64,000 nt of DNA from Myotis daubentonii (GCF_963259705.1 NC_081842.1:184392349-184456348), one strand, 5' to 3'. Positions 46,351 to 57,925 are shown, counted from the stretch's first letter. Numbers and translations are program-made. Notes: generated by a model not told the origin, from the letters alone.

Positions 46351-46935
46351 TATATATATAAAAATCCAGAGACCGTAACACCGTAATGACTGGAACGACC
46401 AGTCACTATGACACCCAATGCAGCCAGTGAATTGGCCGATCAGGAGTGGGGCCAGCCGGCCACCCCCTCCCCCACGGCCCTTCCTCCTGGCAAGCCCTGC
46501 CCCTGATCTGCCCGCCCTACCCCAATTGGCCCACAGCCCCACCCCCACCCAGCCCTGCCCCTAATCGCCCCCCACCCCAATAGGGGGCGGGGCCAGCCAG
46601 CCAACCACCTGAGGCCCCTCCACCCAGCCAACTCTGCCCGTGATTGGCCCCCCCACACCAATCGGGGGTGGGACTGGCTGGCCCACCGCCCACAGCCCCT
46701 CCCCACAGCCAGCTCCTGCCCCAAATCAATCCCCCCACCCCAATCGGGGGCAGGACCCATCAGCCAATCTCCTACAGCCCGTCCCCCCCAGCTGGCCCCC
46801 CCAGACAGTGGGGCGGGCCGACCAGCCAACCTCCCACTGTCTCCTCCTCCCCACAGGCCCAGCCCCAATCCTCCCTGATCAGGGTCAGGCAGGCCAGACC
46901 TCACCCATGCACAAATTCATGCACTGGGCCTCTAG
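46351..46935 (+). mobile_element. Helitron, GC-rich, directly after the previous one
   Basis: Starts 'tatatatataaaaatcc' immediately after the CTAG at 46350; the expected TC is not seen. Ends GCACAAATTCATGCACTGGGCCTCTAG. Same subfamily as 44648-45496 with fewer internal units. Confidence 0.85.
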
Positions 46936-46978
46936 TTACACTATAGTTTTCATTCTTCCATCATGCCCCTTAACTCTA

Positions 46979-47110
46979 GACCAGTGTTTCTCATATTCTA
47001 GTGAATTTGAGAATCACCTGCAAGGCTAAGAATCACCTGGGAGTTTAAGAATCACTCCCAGATGATTCTGACTCAGGCAGATAGAGGACCACATTTTGAG
47101 GAATACTATT
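46979..47110 (+). repeat. MER5-like hAT remnant
   Basis: 'accagtgtttctcatattctagtgaatttgagaatcacctg' resembles the MER5 left end. Eroded. Confidence 0.6.
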
Positions 47111-47119
47111 TTAGCTTTA

Positions 47120-47460
47120 TCTCTTTGCAATTCTATAAATGGGTCACACTTTTTCCTGCTGACATTTTTTCATCCCAAAATTCCTCAGCTTGGAATATCT
47201 TTGACCCTGATTTTCTGCCATGCTGTCACTGATCACATAATGTGCCTTAGCTCTGTCTGGTTTGGATTCCCATCCCTGAGCTCCCAGAGTCTTCTGTGTT
47301 CCCCTGTTGTGGCCTGTACCACCCTGTGCAATAAAGTCTAGTTAACTTGTCTGACTCACCCATTAAGACTGCACATTCCTTAAGGATAGGAATTGTATCT
47401 GGCTTATGCTTCAGAACAGTGTCTGCAACACATTAGGTTCTCAAAAAATATTTACTCAAA
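47120..47460 (+). repeat. L2 LINE 3' end
   Basis: 'cctcagcttggaatatctttg' and 'ttaaggataggaattgtatctggc...ttaggttctcaaaaaatatttactc' match the L2 end order. Confidence 0.65.
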
Positions 47461-47754
47461 AAACATTGCTTATCCTTTGTCTCTTACTAGACTGAGCCAA
47501 GCAAAGACTATGTTCTATGGTAACAAGCAGAAAATATTCCTAAAAATCACTTAGTGGTGTGTAATAAAATAAAATGAAACCTTAAATAATCAAAGTTTTG
47601 AAAATATTTAGTACCTCAACAACCAGTACTTTTCTGTACTCCCCTATGTAAGAAGCAAAAGAAGCCAATATCATGAAGTTATGTTTTAAAGAATTGTCTC
47701 ACTTTAAACCATAGATGCCTATATCCAAAGTACTGAGCCACAGGCAAACTTCCA

Positions 47755-47857
47755 GCTATAAGTTAACTAAGTTCTAGGGATTTAAAGTGCCATGGTGACT
47801 ATAGTTAACAATACTATACTTGGAACATTGCTAAAAGAGTAGATCTTAAAAGTTGTC

Positions 47858-47904
<47 letters not shown>

Positions 47905-48049
47905 TAACTGTGAGGTGATGGATGTGTTAACTAACCTTGTTGTGGTAATCATTTTATAATATATGAGTATGTATATCAAATCATTACATTGTATACCTTA
48001 AACTTACACAATGTTACATGTCAGTTATATCTCAATAAAGCTGGAAAAA
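47755..48049 (+). repeat. L1 (L1MA-like) 3' UTR
   Basis: 'gtgccatggtgactatagttaacaatactatactt' and 'gtgaggtgatggatgtgttaactaaccttgttgtggtaatcatttta' to 'atctcaataaagctgg' match the L1MA 3' UTR. A (CA)n run sits inside. Confidence 0.85.
47859..47902. repeat. (CA)n microsatellite
   Basis: About 22 CA units inside the L1 3' UTR. Confidence 0.95.
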
Positions 48050-48171
48050 ATAATACAATATTTCTTGGGAGATATTCGCAGGTCTGTACATAAAGGTCTG
48101 TCTTATCCTTCTCATTGACTGCATTATAATCTATGAACATAGACCAACAATTTTCTTTTTTATTTAAATAA

Positions 48172-48555
48172 CTAGAGGCCCAGTGCACCAGTGGGGTCCC
48201 TCCGCCTGGCCTGTGGGATCGGGCCAAAACTGGCTCTCCGACATCCCCCAAGGGGTCCCTGATTGCGAGAGGGCGCAGGCCAGGCCGAGGGACACCACCA
48301 GTGCACGATCGGGGCTGGGGAGGGACTGCAGGAGGGCTCCAGGGTTTGTCCGGCCTGTCTCGCTCAGTCCCAATCGGACAGACCCCAGCAGCAAGCTAAC
48401 CTACCAAGTCAGAGCGTCTGCCCACTGGTGGTCAGTGCATGTCAGAGTGAGCAGTTGAGCGGCCTTAGCATATCATTAGCATATTACGCTTTGATTGATT
48501 GAACGGCCACCTGGATGACTGGACACTTAGTACATTAGGCTTTTATTATATAGGA
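48172..48555 (-). mobile_element. Helitron, non-autonomous
   Basis: CTAGAGGCCCAGTGCACC to GCTTTTATTATATAGGA, 384 bp. Same subfamily, opposite strand, as 29894-30357. The 3' hairpin has lost one arm ('gtgcaccagtgggg'). Confidence 0.9.
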
Positions 48556-48556
48556 T

Positions 48557-48695
48557 TCTTTATTCAAAGTATTACATGTCCCCCTTTTTTTCCCCCATTG
48601 GCCCCCTCCAACCCACTCCTGTCCTCTCTCCCCCACCCCAAGCCTTCAGCACCCTATTATCTGTGTCCATGGGTTATGCATATATGCATACAAGG
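48557..48695 (-). repeat. L1 3' UTR fragment
   Basis: 'caaagtattacatgtccccctttttttcc...tctgtgtccatgggttatgcatatatgcatacaag' parallels 37196-37322 of the younger L1, so this is the same L1 3' UTR, truncated. Confidence 0.75.
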
Positions 48696-48702
48696 CATAA
48701 AC

Positions 48703-48984
48703 CAGCAATTTTCAACGGGTGTGCTGCAAGAGGCACACTGATGCGTTGTAAGAATATTAAAAACATGCAATATCTGACTAGTCAGGAGCACTGACCTCTT
48801 TTCCCTTAGATTGTCAAATAAAAAAATGACAACAGCCAACACAACAATAGCCATCCAGTGTGAGTGAATCAGAAGCATACCTATTTTTTATCAGGTCAGC
48901 AAAAAATATAATTTTTGGTGTGCCGCAAAATTTTAGTTATTAGTTTGTATGTGCCATGAGATGAAAAGAGTTGAAAAATCGCCG
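48703..48984 (+). mobile_element. Non-autonomous hAT element
   Basis: CAGCAATTTTCAACGGGTG at one end and 'gttgaaaaatcgccg' at the other are imperfect inverted repeats; 'gtgtgccgcaaaattttag' and 'gaggcacactgatgcg' are typical of a bat hAT family. No target duplication survives. Confidence 0.75.
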
Positions 48985-48989
48985 AATTA

Positions 48990-49760
48990 AATCAACAGAA
49001 TAGAATTAGAAGTCTAGAAATAAACCCATAGAGTTTTTGATCAATTGATTTTGACAAGGATACCAAGATCATCAGAATAGTCTTTCCAATAGAGGGTGCT
49101 AATACAACCGGTTAGACCCATATGAAAAGAATGAAGTTGGGTCCCTACCCTATATCATATAAGTCCATTAAACTACGAATAATAAGCTAAAACTATTAAA
49201 CTCTTAGAAGAAAACACAGTTATAGATCTTTGTGATCTTGAATTAGGCAATGGTTTCTTAGCTATGATGTCAAAAGTACAAGCAAACAAAAGAAAAAAAT
49301 ACAGTTGACCCTTGAACAGCAGAGGTTTGAAATGTGAGTCCACTTATTCATGCAAACCATATTATTCAAAGGTCAACTGTATTTTGATCCTCAGGAATCT
49401 GCATATGTAGAAGAACAACTTAAGTCATATGGGGATTTTGACTCAGGGAGCTAGACACCCCTAATCCCCCATGCTGTTCAAGACCAACTGTAAATAAAAT
49501 AAATATTATCAAGCTTAAAAACATTTATGCTTTAAAGGATACTATCAAGAAAGTGAAAAGATAAACTGTGGAAAGGAAGAAAGTAGTTTCAGTCATATAT
49601 CTGGTAAGGGACTAGTATCCAGAATATATAAAGAATTCTTACAACTCAACAATAAAGACAAATAACCCAATTTAAAAATGGGCCAAAGATTTGAATAGAT
49701 ACTTCTCCTAAGCAAACCAAATCGACAGTATCAGCTGGTGATCGATCATGTTAAAAAGAA
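48990..49760 (+). repeat. Old L1 ORF2 3' region, split by MER2
   Basis: 'gatcaattgattttgacaaggataccaaga', 'gaagttgggtccctaccctata' and 'aagggactagtatccagaatatataaagaattctt' are ordered ORF2 landmarks. No frame survives. Confidence 0.8.
49302..49490 (+). mobile_element. MER2-like (Tigger, Tc1/mariner) remnant
   Basis: CAGTTGACCCTTGAACAGC and 'gctgttcaagaccaactg' are terminal inverted repeats with one difference. TA at 49300-49301 and 49491-49492. Inserted in L1. Confidence 0.9.
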
Positions 49761-50440
49761 AATTAAGTAGGGTGGTGACCAGAAACTTGTGGGGGAGAGG
49801 GGTTCTACTTTAACTTAGATGACTTTAAAAGACTATGAGGAGTTGATATCTGAACTGAGATTTGAATTAGAGGAGCCAGCCAAATGAAGAATCTCAGGGG
49901 AAAGTTCAAGGCAGAAGGAATAGCAGAAAATGATTCATGAATCTTGGACTGACTTGTTTGGTGTGAGCAACAGGAAGTATTTCGCTTTTGGAGAACAATA
50001 AAAATAGGTTTATTTGTGTTACTCTTATTAATTTGTGCAGTTATTCAGTGTCTGGTAAGTTAATGTTCAAGAAAAAATATTAATTTTTAATAAAATGTTC
50101 TATTATTTTATGTTAATGATTACTCATTTATTTCAGCCCTTTGTATTCAGCATGTCTCTATCAAAATAAACCTACATTTCTATGAAAATTGAAGGTGTGT
50201 TGTTTTTTTTTGCGGCCCACCTAAGCTTAAACCTTATTTGGCCCGTGTTAGCCTTTGAGTTTGACATACTTGCTTTACAAGGAAGAGTTAAAATAGTAGT
50301 AGGTCTCTTAATTGTCATACTGACTATATTCAATTACTTTAAATGAACTTCAGTGTGCCACATAAAACACATCATCTGAAGGGATGGCTACATACATTTC
50401 AAAGTAACTTAAATTAAGAACAGATCAAAATATTCTCCAC
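49761..50440. other. Intron, mostly unrecognised
   Basis: Near 50205-50280 'gcggcccacctaagc...ggcccgtgttagcctttgagtttgacata' resembles the end of an old hAT. No exon seen. Confidence 0.45.
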
Positions 50441-50580
50441 GTAGGCCCAGCTGGTGTGGGCTCAGTCCCCAGTGTGGAGCATGCAGGAGGCATGCCAATC
50501 AATGATTCTCTCACATCATGGTTGTTTCTATCTCTCCCTTTCCCTTCCTCTCTAAAATCCATTTTAAATTTTTTTAACTA
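50441..50580 (+). mobile_element. Ves SINE, head partly deleted
   Basis: 'ccagctggtgtgggctcagtcccc' then the CT-rich tail. Part of the tRNA-like head is missing. Confidence 0.75.
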
Positions 50581-50615
50581 TTTCTAAAGAAAAAAAAATC
50601 AAGCCAGAGTCTCAT

Positions 50616-50840
50616 CTGACCTGACCAGTGTGGCTCAGTTGGCTGGAGCATCATCCTGTACAAAAGACTGTGGGTTCAATTCCAGGTCAGGGCTCATACC
50701 TAGGTTGCGGGTTCGATCCCTGGTCAGATCAACTAGGGAAGGCAACCAATCAATGTTCTCTCTCACATCAATATTTCTCTTTCTCTCTCCCTCTCCCTTC
50801 CTGTCTCTCTAAAAATCAATCAAAAAATATTTTTAAATAG
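50616..50840 (+). mobile_element. Ves-type SINE
   Basis: tRNA-like head 'gaccagtgtggctcagttggctggagc', B-box 'gggttcgatccc', CT-rich tail and A-rich end. Target duplication not clear. Confidence 0.88.
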
Positions 50841-50844
50841 ACAA

Positions 50845-51345
50845 ATCTATAGAGACTGAAAGTACATTAGTTGTTGCCTACAGTTAAGGGTGAAATATTG
50901 AGGCGTGATTGTTAATGGAAACAGGGTTTCTTTGGGGGGTGATGAAAATTTTCTAAAATTGATTGTGGAGACGGTTGCATAGCTCTGTAAATATACTAAA
51001 AAACATCTATTTTTATACTTCAAATGGATGGTATGTGAATTATTTTTGTTGTTGTTGTTAATACTCACCCAAGGATATTTTTCCATTGATTTTTTTTAGG
51101 GACAGTTTTAGAGAAAGGAAAAGACAGAGAGAAACATCAATATGAAAGAAACACATTGATTGGTTGCCTCCTGCACGAGCCCCGACCAGGGCCTGGCGGG
51201 GAGGAGGAGCCTGCAACAAAGGTATATGCCCTTGACCACAATCGAACCCAAGACCTTTTGGTCTGCAGGCCAACGTTCTACCCACTGAGCCGAACTGGCT
51301 AAGGCTGGTATGTGAATTCTATCTCAATAAAACTGTTTGTTTAAA
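50845..51345 (+). repeat. Old L1 3' end split by a SINE
   Basis: 'gtacattagttgttgcctacagttaagggtg' and 'ttgattgtggagacggttgcatagctctgtaaatatac' then, after the SINE, 'gtatgtgaattctatctcaataaaact', which is the L1 terminus. Confidence 0.8.
51042..51305 (-). mobile_element. Ves-type SINE
   Basis: Reverse-complement head 'agccagttcggctcagtgggtag'. Perfect 13-bp target duplication TGGTATGTGAATT (51029-51041 and 51306-51318). The 3' tail is (AAC)n rather than plain poly(A). Confidence 0.93.
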
Positions 51346-51484
51346 AAAGAACAAAAAGCAACAGGCAACACAAAAATTTACCAAAAATTTTCATATGAAA
51401 TTGTTACAACTAAGATGTTTAGCTATTCTATTACAAAATAAATATTCTTAAACAATAAAAGCCCATACATAAAAAGGAAGAAGT

Positions 51485-52038
51485 TGCCGGGGTCCAACCC
51501 CAGCAGGTCCAGGGGTCCCCAAAGGTGTGGACGGAGTCGGCGAAGAAGGAATGACACGGAGACAGCGTTCAGTTGATCAGCAGCCTAACCAGGATCTCCA
51601 GCCAGGATCTCCAGCCAAGTTCTGTTCAGGATCTCCAGCGAAGTTCTGGTTAGGATCTCCAGCCAGGTTCTGTCCAGGTTCAGCCAGGTTCAGTCACCAG
51701 TTTCTAGTCAGGTTCTCTTGCCATGTTCTATAGTCAGGTTCAGTCCAGGATCTTTTGCCATGTTCTCTCGCTAGGTTCTGTCTCTAGGTTCTGTTGCCAG
51801 TTTCTGTCCAGGATCTTTGGCCATGTTCTCTCCAGCGAAGTTCTTCTGTCTCTAGAGAACGTTCTGTGTAGGTTCTGTCTGTAGGTTCCCTCTTCTAAGT
51901 TCTGTGTTCTAAGTTCTGTCTCTTTCTGTCTTGTTACATCTGTATTTATACCAGTTGATTCAATCCTATCAATATTAAGAACCGTATGCTATATATGCCA
52001 GGTCCCTTGAAACAGCAAGGATGGACCGGCCCCCGGCA
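51485..52038 (-). mobile_element. Solo LTR of an endogenous retrovirus
   Basis: 554 bp with terminal inverted repeats TGCCGGGG / CCCCGGCA and a 6-bp target duplication AGAAGT (51479-51484 and 52039-52044). Same family as the LTR at 33831-34623, whose orientation is fixed by its primer binding site. The internal 'ttctccagccaggttctgt' repeat is shorter here. No viral genes. Confidence 0.92.
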
Positions 52039-52044
52039 AGAAGT

Positions 52045-52966
52045 TAAAGATACATGAGAAAGAGAGAGGGAAGAAAGAAGATAGAGGAGAAAATCCATAG
52101 ACTGATGTCCTCAAAAAATTTGTGAGCAGATGGAATCCAGAACATGGAAGGATTACCTCTTCCACTATGATGGGGAAGGATGCAGGCAAGAAGAGGCAGG
52201 AAAATAAGTATACACTAATAGGTGGAGGGACAAGGGTATTCCCACCAAATGGACTCTACTATCTCTGTGAAGCATGGCATCTTCTATGAGTGATGGAGGA
52301 AAGAGGAAGGTTGAGAGATTGTAGAAAAAAACTGTCAGAGTGACAAAGCAAATATTCACCCAATATTTTAATTAGCCGTCTGTGCCCTAACAGTAAGACT
52401 AAAATAGAATACAAGAAATGAACTAAGTGGACAATCTTAGTATGAAGGCTTAATGTGAACAAAACTCCAGAAAACAGAAAACCAACTTTCACAATAACCT
52501 TAACATTGGCATGTGAATGGGGAAAAATTAATTATGAATACCTCAAAACACTTTTCCTTGAATGTGAAACCATTTATATGATTCCATATACCATGCAAAC
52601 TTAACTTTTGCCAAAAAAGAAAGTAAATTGCCATTTTTTTAAGGAACCAAACTAGTCTAAGAAGATAATCCTTTACAATAAAGTAAATAAAAAGGAAAAC
52701 AATTGACAGGGCTGGTCATTTGTTTTTCTCTATAAGCAGTAAAAGGCATTCCATTCTTAACCTAAATCACTAGCTTTGATTGGGATTATGTAACTATTTG
52801 AAAATCTAATCCTATGACTATTGCCAAATATAGGAGTAGCATATTCTACTTTCTGTCCTTCCACAAATACCATCAACAAAACTACTAATAAGAGAACTAA
52901 CTGCTTGACTGATTAGCACACTTTATAAGCAAATGATCGCACACTGGGGATATGTTTGACAGGCTA
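52045..52966. other. Intron, no recognised element
   Basis: No exon, RNA gene or confident repeat. Confidence 0.5.
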
Positions 52967-53824
52967 TCCTATATAATAAAGAGGTAATATGCAAATTAAC
53001 CCTCATGCCTTCACAAGATGGCTGCCTACAACCAGGCCAGCAGCAGGGTTAGTGAGGGGCGACCAGGCTGGCAGGGAGGGCAGTTGGGGGCAACCAGGCT
53101 AGCAGGGGGAGCAGTTGGGAGTGACCATGCCAGCAGGCGGGGCAGTAAGAGGCAATCAGGCCGGCAGAGGGGGGCAGTTGGGGGCAATCAGGCTGGCGGG
53201 GGGGGGGAGGCAGTAAGAGGCAACCAGGCCAGCAGAGGGGGGCAGTTGGGGGCAATCAGGCTGGCAGGGGGGGCAGTAAGAGGCAACCAGGCTGGTGGGG
53301 GGGTGACAGTTAGGGGCGACCAGGCTGGCGGGGGGTGTGCAGTTGGAAGCAACCAGGTCAGCAGTGGGGGCAGTAAGAAGTGACCAGGCCAGCAGGAGGT
53401 GGCAGTTAGGGGCGACCAGGCTGGCAGGGGGGTGCAGTTGCGGGCAACCAGGCCAGCAGGGGTGGCAATTGGGGGCAATTAGGCTGGCGGGGGGGACAGT
53501 TGGGGGCAACCAGGCTGGCAGGGAGGGCAATTAGGAGTGACCAGGCTGGTAGGAAGGGGGCAGTTGGGGGCAACCTGGCTGGCAGCGGTGGGCAGTTAGG
53601 GGCGATCAGGCCGGCAAGGGGGGGCAGTTAGGGACGACCACACAGGCAGGTGAACGATTAGGAGCCAGCCGTCCAGGATTGTGAGAGGATGTCTGACTGC
53701 CGGTTTAGGCCCAGGATCAGGCCTAAACTGGCAGTCAGACATCCCTGAGGGGTCCCAAATTGGAGAGGGTGCAGGCTGAGCTGAAGGCCCCCCCATGCAC
53801 TAATTTCATGCACCAGGCCTCTAG
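52967..53824 (+). mobile_element. Helitron with 31-bp-type minisatellite
   Basis: Begins TCCTATATAATAAAGAGG and ends CATGCACCAGGCCTCTAG. 858 bp. Most of the interior (53030-53640) is a tandem repeat of units of about 28-36 bp containing 'caaccaggctggcagggggg cagtt'. A 121-codon frame here is the repeat. Confidence 0.93.
53030..53640. repeat. G-rich minisatellite inside the Helitron
   Basis: About 19 units of roughly 28-36 bp, each with GGGGCAGTT-type and AACCAGGCTGGC-type halves, diverged from one another. Confidence 0.9.
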
Positions 53825-54117
53825 TATGATTAAATAAAAGCCACTGTTGCTAATATAAACTCAATCAAGTTTTACATAAATCAGGAAATGTACATATTTG
53901 CTATTAATTTATTCTGCACAACTTACAAGGCTGTGTAAGCAACAACTCCAAAACAGCCTTCTGCCTCTCGTCTCTAAGCCCTGTTTAAAGGACCTTGGAC
54001 ATTCTTCCATTCACTATGAGAACAATGTGCCTCATTGTAGGGCTTGAAGATTATAATGCTCAGTACTGCCATCAAAGAGTACACAAGCTCGCTATACAGA
54101 TGAAGATTGTACTAGAG

Positions 54118-54338
54118 GCCGAAACCGGTTTGGCTCAGTGGATAGAGCATCGGCCTACCGACTGAAAGGTCCCAGGTTCGATTCCGGTCAAGGGCATGTA
54201 CCTGGGTTGCGGGCACATCCCCAGTGGGGAATGTGCAGGAGGCAGCTGATCGATGTTTCTCTCTCATCGATGTTTCTAACTCTCTATCTCTCTCCTTTCC
54301 TCTCTGTAAAAAATCAATAAAATATATTTTAAAAAAAA
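54118..54338 (+). mobile_element. Ves SINE, young
   Basis: Full-length copy. Perfect 15-bp target duplication AAGATTGTACTAGAG (54103-54117 and 54339-54353). Near identical to the copies at 5391 and 62841 (antisense). Confidence 0.95.
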
Positions 54339-54353
54339 AAGATTGTACTAGAG

Positions 54354-54886
54354 ATATGGCTAATTAATTATAACAGATGTAAGTAAAATGATTAAATGCC
54401 CAACAGATTTATATAAGCAAAGCTCAAAAATATTAGAAGAGGGAAAAATCAAGTTTGAATAGAGTATTGAAGGAAAACAAAAGTTATAAAATTTCCACAT
54501 ACTTCATCCCACTGGTACTACTTACTATTTTAGGAGGTTTTTGTTTTCTTTTGGGGGCATTTAGATTAGATACAATTTTTCTTTTGTTCCTTTTATAATT
54601 CTAAAGCTGCTTTATTACATTTAGACTGTTAATATGTACCAAGTCAACTTAATAAGCATCACAATTGACATATTCATGAACAGTTTATTTAGAAAAGTAT
54701 AAATCTGCTTTTAATTATTTGATGAAAGTGGTGCTGATATCTTTCTAGGAGAATCAGAGACTACCTCTTTTACATCTTTGCAAGAGAAATACATATATTT
54801 AAGCTCTTCAAAAACCTAAAATGCAAAAATTAGATGGCAGATTTTTGGTCATCTTGTAGACAATGCTAAGGACTGCCAAATAACAA
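54354..54886. other. Intron, no recognised element
   Basis: AT-rich; nothing identified. Confidence 0.5.
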
Positions 54887-54897
54887 ATGTGTTTTGA

Positions 54898-55158
54898 GCC
54901 CTAGCTCACTGGCTAGAGCATTGGCCCTTGTACTGAAGGGTCCTGGGTTCAATTCCAGTCAAGGGCATGTAACTCGGTTGCAGGCTTGATCCCTGGCCCT
55001 GGTTGGGGCACATGCAGGAGACAACCAACCAATGTCTCTCTCTGTCTCTCTCATTGATGTTTCTTTCTGTGTGTCTCTCCCCCTCCCTTCCCCTCTCTCT
55101 AAAAAAATAAAATCAATGGAAAAATGTCCTGGATGAGGATTAACAAAAAACACATACC
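54898..55158 (+). mobile_element. Ves-type SINE
   Basis: Head 'gccctagctcactggctagagc', B-box 'gggttcaattcc'. Perfect 11-bp target duplication ATGTGTTTTGA (54887-54897 and 55159-55169). Confidence 0.92.
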
Positions 55159-55399
55159 ATGTGTTTTGACTAGTAGTGGTTTTAAAATACAAAGTCACTA
55201 TGAGTCTTCCAGTATGTAACTGCAAGGAACGCAATGATTCTTTTTATGAAGAATACCTGGAATAGTCCTGGTAACTTACTAATTCATTGTTTCTACCTTT
55301 CTCTCCAAAATATTTCAAAACCAATACAAATCAAGAGAGTTAAACATTTATGGGTAATGCCTAAACAAACCATATTTGGTAATCTCAACTAGTTCCTCA

Positions 55400-56780
55400 T
55401 ACCAACTTGATTAACCTTTAACATTTCCCTAGTTATACCTTTTTCCAGTTCCTAAGGCCACTGATGTAAATCTTTACCTCAGTCCTTAAATCCTGACTCT
55501 ACCTTCATTTTTAACTCAGACCTTGCTTCCCATCCCTACAACATTTAAGCATACTCCTATTTTAGAAGCCCTTTTCCTCAGTTCCATATCCCTCTCTGCC
55601 TCTTTCACAAATGCCTTGTCTTGAATTTCACTACTTCTTACCTCCCCTATTTATTCTTCAAACTACTCCAATCTGCCTTCCACACCCACTGCTCCACAGA
55701 AACTGTCTAAGGGCATCAGTGATGTCCAAACTGACCAATCCAATGGGTATCTTCAAGACTTTATCTAGTCAATCCTCTCAACAGTATTCAAGGCAACTCA
55801 CTATTCCCACTTGATTACTACATTCTTCTTCTGTTGTTGTTGTTTTCTTTTTCTTTTCTTATATCTCTGGCTTTTTTCTTTGTCACTATCTTAAATGTGT
55901 TTGTGGTGATCTAAAATCTGTCCACAAATTCTTTGACACTCCTTTCACAAAAGAGTCTAATTCGCCTCCCCATACTTAAAATTCCCATTCCCAAGAGCCT
56001 GAGCTGAACTTAATAATTCATTTCTAATGAACAGAATAACGTGAAGTGATATTCTCAGACTAGGTCATAAAAGGCGCTGTGGCTTCCTCCTTGCTCCGAC
56101 TTGGATTGCTCTGCTCCCGCTGGGTGAAGCCAATGCCTTGTCATGATGACACTCAATGGAAAGGCTATCTGGTGAGGAACTAAGGCCACCTTCCAACAGC
56201 CAGCAATGAACTGAGGCTTTCTGCGAACAGCTCTGAAAGTGAGTCACCTCTGAAGCAAAACCTCCAGCTTCAATCAAGCCTTTCAGATAACTGCAACCCT
56301 AGCCAATATCTTTTGACTACAATTTCATGAAAGACCCTAGGGCAGACCCACCTAACTAAGTCACTCCAAAGTTCTGAGCCACTGAAACTATGAGATAATA
56401 AATGTTTGCTGTTTTAAGTTGCTAAGTTTTGAATAATTTTTTACAAAGCAACAGGTAACTAATCCAATGATGTTTCTCAGCATCCTGTCCAAAGGCTCTA
56501 TTATTCTCATGCTCAACTCTCTGTATATGTAAAGCTAGTATTGTCGATAACCCAGATATTTTCCTAAATTCCAGGCCATATGACATCTTTTCATCAATTT
56601 CAACATGACTCAAAGCCACCACCTTTCTCCCCCAACCTGTTCTTCCTACCTTCCCTATCAGCATTCATTGACGTAAAACCTAAAACCTGGATTTCATCAC
56701 ACTCTTCCTACCCTTTCACTCACATCCAATTCATCACTAAGGCCTATAAATAGTGCTCTCCTGATCATTTCTCTGCAACA
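55400..56780 (+). repeat. L2 LINE split by an MLT1 LTR
   Basis: 'ccactgctccacagaaactgtctaagggcatcagtgatg' and, after the LTR, 'aaacctggatttcatcacactcttcc...cactcacatccaattcatcac' are ordered L2 sequence. No frame survives. Confidence 0.7.
55905..56465 (+). repeat. MLT1-type (ERVL-MaLR) LTR
   Basis: 'ggcttcctccttgctccgac', 'gaactaaggccaccttccaacagccagc', 'tcaagcctttcagataactgcaaccctagccaatatc' and 'actatgagataataaatgtttgctgttttaagttgctaag' follow the MLT1 LTR closely and in order. Old non-coding solitary LTR. Confidence 0.88.
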
Positions 56781-56993
56781 ACAGTATTTAAAGAATATAA
56801 ATTTCATCTGAACCGATTCATCAATTTTAAAATCAGAGAGACAACAACCAGAGCATAATGTGCCACTTAATGTAATATGTTCCACCTACAAAGTATTCTT
56901 TCCCCAAAAGAACCAAACTGAATTTGATTAAGCTTCTACCTCTAGGAAATACAGAGGACAAAGGCACATGTTTAAATATACCACAAAGATGTT

Positions 56994-57218
56994 TGCTGAA
57001 ACTGGTTTGGCTCAGTGGATAGAGCGTCGACCTGCGGACTGAAGGGTCCCAGGTTCGATTCCAGTCAAGGGCATGTTACCTGGGTTGCGGGCACATCTTC
57101 AGTGGGAGATGTGCAGGAGGCAGCTGATCGTTGTTTCTCTCTCATCGATGTTTCTAACTCTCTATCTCTCTCCCTTCCTCTCTGTAAAAAATCAATAAAA
57201 TATATTAAAAATATATAT
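56994..57218 (+). mobile_element. Ves SINE
   Basis: Full-length. Perfect 18-bp target duplication ATATACCACAAAGATGTT (56976-56993 and 57219-57236). Confidence 0.95.
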
Positions 57219-57236
57219 ATATACCACAAAGATGTT

Positions 57237-57642
57237 ACTAACAAAATCCAGAATGTGGACAATTCTACAAAACAAATGATATGGTTTGTTCAACAAATAA
57301 ATGGCAAAGAAAAAAAGAGGGAAGGAGGACACATATTAAAAGAGATCCGATTTTATATGTGGATCTTGTTTGGAAACCTGACTCAAATAAACCAACTGGT
57401 GAGGAAAGAGATGTTTGAGACAATGAAGAAAATTGGACATTGACTGGATATTTGACAATATTATTATTAATATTCAGTTGTAATAGTGGCACTGTAACAT
57501 TTTTTTAAAAGAGAACTTAGTTTTTAGTAATACATACTAAAATATTTACAAATGAAATAATATGGTGTCTGGGATCTACTTTAAAATAATCCACTGGAGA
57601 ATGAAGGTACTGATGCAAGTATTAATAAAAAAAAATTGGCCA
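57237..57642. other. Intron, no recognised element
   Basis: A-rich sequence; nothing identified. Confidence 0.5.
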
Positions 57643-57925
57643 TCTATATATATAAAAGGCTAAATGACCGGCTGTACATACATCTGACCATTTGGCCGGT
57701 ATATATGATGCACACTGGCAATTTAAAAATAAACATTGACTCACGCATGCACGATATATATAAAGCTCTCACTGGCACCACTCACATGCATGTTTTAATT
57801 TTATAATACTATATTATATATACTATTTTGACATGTAATTTTTGGCAGTAATGTAATTACCACATGAATCTTTCTTCTAATTAATTTCCTTTTAATGTGC
57901 ACAAATCTGTGCACTGGGCCACTTG
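57643..57925 (+). mobile_element. Helitron, AT-rich, 3' end like the HeliBat Rep copy
   Basis: Begins TCTATATATATAAAAGGC. Its 3' end 'taatttccttttaatgtgcacaaatctgtgcactgggccacttg' matches the 3' end of the Rep-bearing copy (18990-19030) better than the GC-rich copies. The terminal CTAG is changed to CTTG. 283 bp. Confidence 0.82.

Noticed and set aside
53018..53383. 121-codon plus-strand frame (GGQLGA-type repeats)
   Set aside because: It is the translation of the Helitron minisatellite; several other frames are open too. No start context or domain.
53030..53640. CRISPR-like array of about 30-bp repeats
   Set aside because: Units are contiguous without unique spacers, inside a eukaryotic Helitron.
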